Below are positions 7,572 to 13,080 of a stretch of 13,080 nt of DNA, piece after piece (position 1 is the stretch's first letter; each line of letters starts with the position of its first letter). The notes beneath the pieces were generated by a model. That model was given only the letters and a program-made list of their open reading frames with translations, had not been told where the DNA came from and ran no database searches. Position numbers and translations under genes: made by a program. Source of the DNA: Comamonadaceae bacterium (GTDB taxonomy: Bacteria; Pseudomonadota; Gammaproteobacteria; Burkholderiales; Burkholderiaceae_C); NCBI GenBank assembly GCA_947455585.1, contig CANGOY010000028.1, positions 1 through 13,080 of the forward strand, in the 5' to 3' direction.

Positions 7572-9341
7572 ATGCAGCAACTCCACAACCAATCAGTGCT
7601 GATTCTGGGTCTGGGTGATTCCGGCCTCGCGATGGCGCGTTGGTGCGTGCGCAACGGCGCGCGCGTGCAAGTCGTGGACACGCGTGCCGAGCCGCCGCAT
7701 TTGGTAGCTTTGCGTGCCGAGTTGCCTGCTGTGACATTTCTGCACGGTGCGTTTGATGCCAAGTTGGTCGAAGGCCAAGAAGTGCGCGCGGTGTTCAAGA
7801 GCCCAGGCCTGAGCCCTGAGTCTGTGGCGCCGGTGTGGAACGCCGCTGTGGCCGCTGGCTTGTGGGTGGGTACAGAGTTGACCCTGTTCGCGCAAGCGCT
7901 GACTGATTTACAAACCAGCATGGCCTACCACCCCAAGGTGTTGGCCATCACGGGCACCAACGGCAAAACAACGGTCACCTCATTGACCGGACAGCTGTTA
8001 GAGCGTGCGGGCAAACGCGTGGCCTTGGCCGGCAACATTGGCCCAACTTTGCTAGACACCTTGTCGCAAGCACTAAACAAAGCCGCCGAAGAACAAGCTG
8101 CTGCAGACGTGATGGCCGCCCAAGAAGCTATCGAACTGGCCGCAGATGAAGCGTTGGCACAAGAGGCAGCTGTCGAGGGTGATGCCGAATCGCAAATGGC
8201 GTTGACGGGCACAGAGGCCGAGCAACAGGTAGAAGCTGTCGTGGCAGATGACGAGCCCTACGAGGTGGACTTGCCACCTTTGGTGCCACCACCTCCGCCA
8301 CCGGTTGACCATCCATTTCTGCCCCAAGTTTGGGTGTTGGAGTTGTCGAGCTTTCAGCTGGATGGTGTGGACAACTTCGAACCCACAGCTGCCACCGTGC
8401 TCAACCTCACGCAAGACCACCTTGATTGGCACGGCAGCATGGACGGCTACGCCGCAGCGAAAGCACGCATCTTTGGCAAGCAAGGTGTGCTGGTGCTCAA
8501 CCGCGAGGACGCAAGCGTGATGGCCATGTTGGCGACTGCTGCCGTTGATGTGCCCGAAGTGGCGGCCAAGCCCTCGCGTGCCAAGACACCCAAAACACAG
8601 CAACGCGCCCATCTCACCTTTGGTGGCGACATGCCACAGCGTCCTGGCGATTACGGCATTGAAACCGTCAATGGCATGACATGGTTGGTGCGCGCGCTTG
8701 AAGCCGACGAAACACGCAAGCGTCGCAAAGACGACGAAGAAGAAATTCATTTCCAACGCCTGATGCCTGCCGATGCGTTGCGCATCCGTGGCCGCCACAA
8801 CGCACTCAATGCTTTGGCTGCGTTGGCCTTAGCCGGCAATGCGGGGGGTGATTTGGCCCCGATGTTGTTTGGCTTGCGCGAGTACCAAGGTGAGCCACAC
8901 CGTGTGGAAGCCGTGACCATCCTCAATGGCGTGGAATATTTTGACGACAGCAAAGGCACCAACGTGGGCGCCACTGTGGCCGCTTTGCATGGTCTGGGTG
9001 TGGACCGTCGTTTGGTTGTCATCCTGGGCGGTGACGGCAAGGGCCAAGACTTTGCACCCTTGAGCGAACCTGTGTCGCGCTACGCACGCGCTGTGGTGTT
9101 GATTGGCCGCGACGCACCTGCCTTGCGCGACGTGTTGCAGCACAGCGGCGTCAAGCTGCTGGATGCCGCCACCTTAGAAGAGGCTGTTAAGTTGTGCAGC
9201 GAACAAGCCCATTCGGGTGACGCTGTGTTGTTGTCGCCCGCCTGCGCGAGCATGGACATGTTCCGCAACTATGCGCACCGTGCCGAAGTGTTTGTGAGCG
9301 CCGTGAATCATTTGGTGGAAGAAGCAGGAGGCATGGTATGA
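7572..9341 (+). CDS. murD: UDP-MurNAc-L-alanine:D-glutamate ligase MurD, with large insertions
   Basis: MurD adds D-Glu to UDP-MurNAc-L-Ala with ATP in the cytoplasm. Core motifs are all present: the N-terminal loop LILGLGDSGLA (10-20), P-loop TGTNGKTTV (127-135), AGNIG (153-157), VLELSSFQLD (255-264), NLTQDHLDWHG (278-288), YAAAKARIF (293-301; K297 matches the carbamylated lysine), GRHNALNALA (407-416), DDSKGTNVGAT (458-468), LGGDGKG (485-491) and LLSPACASMDMF (553-564). It is therefore probably active. At 589 residues it is about 150 longer than the E. coli enzyme (438). Most of the excess is an Ala/Glu-rich, proline-ended insertion (about 166-248), plus charged insertions near 321-347 and 375-397. 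The frame is continuous across them. The start ATG 7572 lies 4 nt after mraY and has only a weak SD (AGATAAG), which suggests translational coupling. Confidence 0.95.
   Translation: MQQLHNQSVLILGLGDSGLAMARWCVRNGARVQVVDTRAEPPHLVALRAELPAVTFLHGAFDAKLVEGQEVRAVFKSPGLSPESVAPVWNAAVAAGLWVGTELTLFAQALTDLQTSMAYHPKVLAITGTNGKTTVTSLTGQLLERAGKRVALAGNIGPTLLDTLSQALNKAAEEQAAADVMAAQEAIELAADEALAQEAAVEGDAESQMALTGTEAEQQVEAVVADDEPYEVDLPPLVPPPPPPVDHPFLPQVWVLELSSFQLDGVDNFEPTAATVLNLTQDHLDWHGSMDGYAAAKARIFGKQGVLVLNREDASVMAMLATAAVDVPEVAAKPSRAKTPKTQQRAHLTFGGDMPQRPGDYGIETVNGMTWLVRALEADETRKRRKDDEEEIHFQRLMPADALRIRGRHNALNALAALALAGNAGGDLAPMLFGLREYQGEPHRVEAVTILNGVEYFDDSKGTNVGATVAALHGLGVDRRLVVILGGDGKGQDFAPLSEPVSRYARAVVLIGRDAPALRDVLQHSGVKLLDAATLEEAVKLCSEQAHSGDAVLLSPACASMDMFRNYAHRAEVFVSAVNHLVEEAGGMV
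7942..7969 (+). repeat. 28-base direct repeat, copy 2 (murD P-loop)
   Basis: Identical to 3768-3795 in murE. Both copies encode AITGTNGKT of the Mur ligase P-loop in the same frame and orientation, about 4.2 kb apart. Confidence 0.9.
8067..8315 (+). other. Low-complexity acidic, Ala-rich and polyproline insertion within MurD
   Basis: These codons (MurD residues about 166-248) separate AGNIGPTLLDTL from PQVWVLELSSFQLD. From the E. coli sequence as I recall it, the conserved Asn and Glu at these two motifs are about 19 residues apart; here they are 102 apart (N155, E257). Residues 171-233 contain 19 Ala and 19 Asp/Glu in 63 residues and no Lys or Arg. The first part (about 165-205) looks helical, perhaps a coiled coil. 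It ends in LPPLVPPPPPPVDHP (234-248), a proline-rich stretch with six prolines in a row. The region keeps the + strand frame and has no stop codon, and nothing marks it as a mobile insertion. Function is unknown. Confidence 0.85.
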
Positions 9342-10606
9342 GTGCCTTACAGCGCATGAAACAAAGCTTCGCACGCCTCATGGGCGGCGAGCCCGAGACG
9401 GGTATGGATGCTTTGCCTGTGCGTGTGCACGGCACCGAGTTCACGCGCACCGCCGCCTCACCCGTGCACGTGAAGGGCTTTGACCAACCTTTGGTGTGGG
9501 TCACCTTCGCCTTGCTGATGTTTGGTTTGGTCATGGTGTATTCTGCATCGATTGCCATTCCTGACAACCCACGCATGGGTGCGGGCTACACCCAAACGCA
9601 CTTCTTGTTACGGCATGCACTGTCGTTGTTTGTGGCATTTGTCGCTGCTCTGTTGGCTTTCCAAATTCCGCTCAACACGTGGGAGCGCGTGGCACCTTGG
9701 GTGTTCATCGTGTCCATCGTGTTATTGATTGCCGTGTTGATTCCGTTCATTGGCAAGTCTGTCAACGGTGCGCGTCGTTGGATTGGTTTGGGTTTCATGA
9801 ACTTCCAGCCGTCCGAGTTGGCCAAGTGGGGCGTGTTGCTGTATGCCGCCAACTACATGGTGCGCAAGATGGATGTGAAAGAAAACTTCTTCGCCGCCGT
9901 GTTGCCCATGGGCGCCGCCGTGGCCGCGGTGGGTTTGTTGCTGTTGTCTGAGCCAGACATGGGTGCCTTCATGGTGATTGCTGTAATCGCCATGGGTATT
10001 TTATTTTTGGGTGGCGTGAACGCCCGCATGTTTTTCTTAATTGCCGCCGCGCTGATTGGCGTGTTTAGCCTCATCATCGCCACGTCCGAGTGGCGTCGCG
10101 AACGAATTTTTGCGTACCTTGACCCATGGAGTATGGAGCATGCACTAGGCAAGGGTTATCAGTTGTCACACTCGTTGATTGCGATTGGCCGTGGCGAAAT
10201 TTTTGGTGTCGGCTTGGGCGGCAGTGTTGAGAAATTGCATTGGTTGCCCGAAGCGCACACCGACTTTTTGCTGGCCGTGATTGGCGAAGAGTTTGGCTTT
10301 GTGGGCGTGGTGGCTGTGATTGGCATGTTCATGTGGTTGACGCGCCGCATCATGTACATCGGTCGTCAAGCCATTGCGATGGACCGCGTGTTTGCGGGTT
10401 TGGTCGCACAAGGCGTGGGCATTTGGATGGGCTTTCAGTCCTTCATCAACATTGGTGTGAACTTAGGCGCACTGCCCACCAAGGGCTTGACCTTGCCGCT
10501 GATGAGTTATGGCGGCTCTGCGATTTTGTTGAACCTCATTGCCATTGCTGTGGTGCTGCGCGTGGACTTTGAAAACCGCGTTGTGATGCATGGAGGTCGC
10601 CTATGA
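9338..10606 (+). CDS. ftsW: Septal peptidoglycan glycosyltransferase FtsW
   Basis: FtsW is the SEDS-family polymerase that makes septal glycan strands from lipid II, paired with FtsI. The 422 residues begin with a cytoplasmic N-terminus of about 50 residues, then about ten membrane segments. Family motifs are VMVYSAS (65-71), NGARRWI (143-149), FQPSELAKW (156-164), LSEPDMGA (203-210), GYQLSHSLIAIGRGE (273-287), LPEAHTDF (303-310) and GLTLPLMSYGGSA (383-395). D309 corresponds by alignment to the aspartate shown to be essential in E. coli FtsW (D297). The start ATG 9338 is within the murD stop (ATGA) and has a strong AGGAGG at 9326-9331, six bases upstream. It is nested among mur genes, as is usual in the dcw cluster. 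An RodA assignment is unlikely given this position. Confidence 0.96.
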   Translation: MSALQRMKQSFARLMGGEPETGMDALPVRVHGTEFTRTAASPVHVKGFDQPLVWVTFALLMFGLVMVYSASIAIPDNPRMGAGYTQTHFLLRHALSLFVAFVAALLAFQIPLNTWERVAPWVFIVSIVLLIAVLIPFIGKSVNGARRWIGLGFMNFQPSELAKWGVLLYAANYMVRKMDVKENFFAAVLPMGAAVAAVGLLLLSEPDMGAFMVIAVIAMGILFLGGVNARMFFLIAAALIGVFSLIIATSEWRRERIFAYLDPWSMEHALGKGYQLSHSLIAIGRGEIFGVGLGGSVEKLHWLPEAHTDFLLAVIGEEFGFVGVVAVIGMFMWLTRRIMYIGRQAIAMDRVFAGLVAQGVGIWMGFQSFINIGVNLGALPTKGLTLPLMSYGGSAILLNLIAIAVVLRVDFENRVVMHGGRL

Positions 10607-11691
10607 GCACGACCCAACGCACCGCACTCATCATGGCTGGCGGCACTGGCGGCCACATTTTCCCGGGCTTGGCTGTGGCCGAACAATTGCGCATTCATGG
10701 TTGGAACGTGCATTGGCTCGGTGCGCCCGAGCCGAGCATGGAAAGCCAGCTTGTTCCGCCTCGTGGCTTTGCATATGAGACCGTTCAATTCGGTGGTGTG
10801 CGCGGCAAAGGTGTCAAAACTTTGGCGCTCCTGCCTTTCAAATTGTTACGCGCCTTCTGGCAAAGCTTGTGCGTGGTGCGTCGCGTGAAGCCCGATGTGG
10901 TGGTGGGCCTGGGCGGCTACATCACATTCCCCGCCGGCATGATGGCGGTGCTGTGTGGCAAGCCCTTGGTCTTGCACGAACAAAACTCAGTGGCTGGCAT
11001 GGCTAACAAAGTGCTCAGCGGTGTGGCCGACTGTGTGTTCAGCGCCTTCCCCAACGTGTTGCCAAAAGCCGAGTGGGTGGGTAACCCCATGCGCGACGGT
11101 TTTGTGAACCAAGCCGAACCCGCGCAGCGCTTTGCTGACCGCACCGGTCCGCTGCACGTGTTGGTGGTGGGCGGCAGCTTGGGCGCACAAGCTTTGAACA
11201 CCGTGCTGCCACAAGCCTTGGCCAAGATTCCACACGACCAACGCCCTGTGGTGACTCACCAAAGTGGCGCCAAACAAATTGATGCATTGCGCACGGCCTA
11301 TGCAGAAGCGGGCGTGCAAGCTGAGTTGACACCGTTCATCGACGACACCGCACAAGCGTTTGCCGATGCAGACGTGGTGATAGCCCGAGCCGGTGCTAGC
11401 ACCGTGACCGAATTGGCTGCCGTGGGTGCTGCTGCGATTTACGTGCCGTTCCCCCATGCGGTGGACGACCACCAAACCACCAACGCGCGCTTCGTCGTTG
11501 ACGCTGGCGGCGGCTGGTTGGTGCAACAAAACGAATTGAAAGCCCAAGACTTGGCAGACCGTTTGCAGTTCATGACACGCCGCACTTTGTTGGCATGTGC
11601 CGAAAAAGCCTATGCCGTGCGTCAAGTGGAAGCGGTGGCACACGTGGTGGCCGCATGCGAGCAGCTCGCAGCGAAAGGAAAAAAACAATGA
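10603..11691 (+). CDS. murG: UDP-GlcNAc:lipid I N-acetylglucosaminyltransferase MurG
   Basis: MurG is a GT-B fold enzyme on the cytoplasmic face of the inner membrane. It adds GlcNAc to lipid I and so makes lipid II, the substrate of FtsW. The 362 residues (E. coli 355) show the acceptor-side loop MAGGTGGHIFPGLAVA (11-26), VVGLGGYITFPAG (100-112), HEQNSVAG (125-132) and WVGNPMR (158-164). The donor-side motifs are VVGGSLGAQALN (188-199), IARAGASTVTELAAVG (260-275) and PFPHAVDDHQTTNA (282-295). GxGGY and RAGAST are family hallmarks. The start ATG 10603 overlaps the ftsW stop by 4 nt, with GGAGGT at 10592-10597. Confidence 0.97.
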   Translation: MSTTQRTALIMAGGTGGHIFPGLAVAEQLRIHGWNVHWLGAPEPSMESQLVPPRGFAYETVQFGGVRGKGVKTLALLPFKLLRAFWQSLCVVRRVKPDVVVGLGGYITFPAGMMAVLCGKPLVLHEQNSVAGMANKVLSGVADCVFSAFPNVLPKAEWVGNPMRDGFVNQAEPAQRFADRTGPLHVLVVGGSLGAQALNTVLPQALAKIPHDQRPVVTHQSGAKQIDALRTAYAEAGVQAELTPFIDDTAQAFADADVVIARAGASTVTELAAVGAAAIYVPFPHAVDDHQTTNARFVVDAGGGWLVQQNELKAQDLADRLQFMTRRTLLACAEKAYAVRQVEAVAHVVAACEQLAAKGKKQ

Positions 11692-13080
11692 AACACGCCA
11701 TTCGTCACATCCATTTCGTCGGCATCGGCGGCGCAGGCATGAGCGGCATTGCTGAGGTGCTGTTGAACTTGGGCTATGCCGTGTCAGGCTCTGACTTGTC
11801 AGACAGCGCAGCTTTGAAACGATTGCAAAGTTTGGGCATTCAAACCCATGTGGGTCACGACGACAAAAACATTGCGGGTGCAGATGCTGTGGTCACGTCC
11901 ACCGCAGTGCACGCAGATAACCCTGAAGTGGTGGCAGCACACGCCAAGCTCATTCCTGTTGTGCCACGCGCTGTGATGTTGGCCGAGTTGATGCGCCTCA
12001 AAACTGGCGTGGCCATTGCAGGTACGCACGGCAAAACCACCACCACCAGCTTGGTGGCCAGTGTGTTGGCTGAAGCGGGCATGGACCCGACTTTTGTGAT
12101 TGGCGGCAAGCTCAACAGCGCAGGCGCAAATGCCAAGTTGGGCTCAGGCGACTACATCGTGGTCGAGGCCGATGAGTCAGATGCCTCGTTCTTGAACCTC
12201 TTGCCTGTGATGGCCGTGGTTACCAACATCGACGCTGACCACATGGACACCTATGGCCATGACTTCAACAAGTTGAAGGCCGCGTTCATAGAGTTCTTGC
12301 ACCGCATGCCTTTTTATGGCGCGGCGATTTTGTGCACCGATGATGCCGCCGTGCGCAGCATCTTGCCCGAGGTGTCACGACCCATCACCAGCTACGGCTT
12401 CAACGAAGAAGCGCAAGTGCGCGCGGTGAATGTGCGCGCTGACAACGGCCGCATGTGCTTCACCGTGCAGCGTCGCAATGGCATCACCTTGCCCGACCTC
12501 GACATCACACTCAACTTAGCGGGCGAGCACAACGTACTCAATGCCTTGGCAGCCATCGCGATTGCGGTGGAATTGAACGTACCGGATGAGGCTTTACAAA
12601 AAGCTTTGGCCGAATTCAAAGGCGTGGGCCGTCGCTTTCAGCGTCACGGCGAAGTGGCTGCAAAGAACGGTGGTGAGTTCACCCTCATCGAAGACTACGG
12701 CCATCACCCGGTGGAAGTGGCTGCCACCTTGGCAGCTGCGCGTGGCGCGTTCCCAGGTCGCCGATTGGTCTTGGCGTTTCAGCCACACCGCTACACACGC
12801 ACGCGCGATTGCTTTGAAGACTTCGTCGAAGTCATGGGCCGCGCCGATGTGTTGTGGTTGTCTGAAATTTACGCCGCAGGCGAAACGCCGATTGCTGCTG
12901 CCGATGGACGCGCGCTGTCGCGTGCCATGCGCGTGGCTGGCCACGAAGCCTTGGTGTTCGTGGATGACATTCAAAAAATGGCCCAAGTCATTGCCGACCA
13001 CGCCCTCGACGGCGATGTGGTGATGTGCATGGGCGCGGGTTCGATTGGCCAAGTGCCAGCCAAGGTGCTGGACCTGGTGC
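11688..13080 (+). CDS. murC: UDP-MurNAc:L-alanine ligase MurC (3' end cut by window)
   Basis: MurC adds L-Ala to UDP-MurNAc, the first stem-peptide step, with ATP in the cytoplasm. I read 464 codons plus one base without a stop; family members have about 460-490 residues, so only a few C-terminal codons are missing. Motifs are HFVGIGGAGMSGIAEVL (9-25), TSTAV (70-74), the P-loop AGTHGKTTTT (111-120), VEADESDASFL (159-169), NIDADHMDTYG (180-190), GEHNVLNALAA (279-289), DYGHHPVEV (336-344), FQPHRYTRTR (364-373) and MGAGSIG (448-454). THGKTT and DYGHHP separate MurC from the other Mur ligases here. The start ATG 11688 overlaps the murG stop by 4 nt, with AAAGGA at 11674-11679. No insertion like that in MurD is seen. 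Confidence 0.96.
   Translation, partial: MKHAIRHIHFVGIGGAGMSGIAEVLLNLGYAVSGSDLSDSAALKRLQSLGIQTHVGHDDKNIAGADAVVTSTAVHADNPEVVAAHAKLIPVVPRAVMLAELMRLKTGVAIAGTHGKTTTTSLVASVLAEAGMDPTFVIGGKLNSAGANAKLGSGDYIVVEADESDASFLNLLPVMAVVTNIDADHMDTYGHDFNKLKAAFIEFLHRMPFYGAAILCTDDAAVRSILPEVSRPITSYGFNEEAQVRAVNVRADNGRMCFTVQRRNGITLPDLDITLNLAGEHNVLNALAAIAIAVELNVPDEALQKALAEFKGVGRRFQRHGEVAAKNGGEFTLIEDYGHHPVEVAATLAAARGAFPGRRLVLAFQPHRYTRTRDCFEDFVEVMGRADVLWLSEIYAAGETPIAAADGRALSRAMRVAGHEALVFVDDIQKMAQVIADHALDGDVVMCMGAGSIGQVPAKVLDLV

Noticed and set aside
8073..8798. 241-codon open frame on the - strand opposite the MurD insertions
   Set aside because: Antisense to murD. Its composition (many Cys, His, Phe) is a mirror of the GC-skewed + strand codons, and no domain is recognisable. 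The + strand reading keeps MurD motifs on both sides of the insertion.
7572..9341. MurD as a gene fusion or frameshift artefact
   Set aside because: All MurD motifs occur in order in one frame on both sides of the insertions, the inserted parts are too simple in composition to be a second domain, and there is no stop or frame change.
12586..13023. 145-codon + strand frame near the window end
   Set aside because: It lies in another frame of murC, whose motifs continue through the region up to MGAGSIG and the window end.

Overview
The window is an ordinary-looking stretch of the division and cell wall (dcw) cluster of a Gram-negative bacterium. Eleven genes lie head to tail on the + strand with no gaps: mraZ, rsmH (mraW), ftsL, ftsI, murE, murF, mraY, murD, ftsW, murG and the start of murC. 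The gene order matches the proteobacterial dcw operon. The moderately high GC content, heavy use of TTG for leucine, the very short cytoplasmic end of FtsL, the MurE N-terminal motif FIAWPGG and the MurF variant NNAQREHQEYM all suggest Betaproteobacteria, order Burkholderiales, probably Comamonadaceae. That placement is from memory of the families, not from a search. MurE carries the DNPR signature for meso-diaminopimelate.

Layout: 1-73 is the 3' end of the mraZ leader, perhaps with a remnant of MraZ operator repeats. 74-1429 holds the MraZ regulator and the RsmH 16S rRNA methyltransferase. 1426-3452 holds the septal proteins FtsL and FtsI. 3452-7567 holds MurE, MurF and MraY, which add amino acid 3 and the D-Ala-D-Ala dipeptide and then load the pentapeptide precursor on undecaprenyl phosphate. 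7572-9341 is MurD, which adds D-Glu. 9338-10606 is FtsW, the septal glycosyltransferase partner of FtsI. 10603-11691 is MurG, which makes lipid II. 11688-13080 is MurC (L-Ala addition), cut by the window end only a few residues before its expected C-terminus.

The genes are very tightly packed. Seven of the ten junctions overlap by 1-4 nt or are separated by 3-4 nt, two overlap by 8-10 nt, and most starts have a clear Shine-Dalgarno (SD) inside the preceding gene. I see no internal terminator, no intergenic promoter space, no RNA gene, no mobile element and no CRISPR. No non-coding stretch exceeds 73 bases.

I found no new system. The one clear departure from the textbook cluster is MurD, which is about 589 residues instead of about 440-450. 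It carries an Ala/Glu-rich, lysine- and arginine-free, proline-ended insertion of about 83 residues in its catalytic domain, plus two smaller charged insertions.
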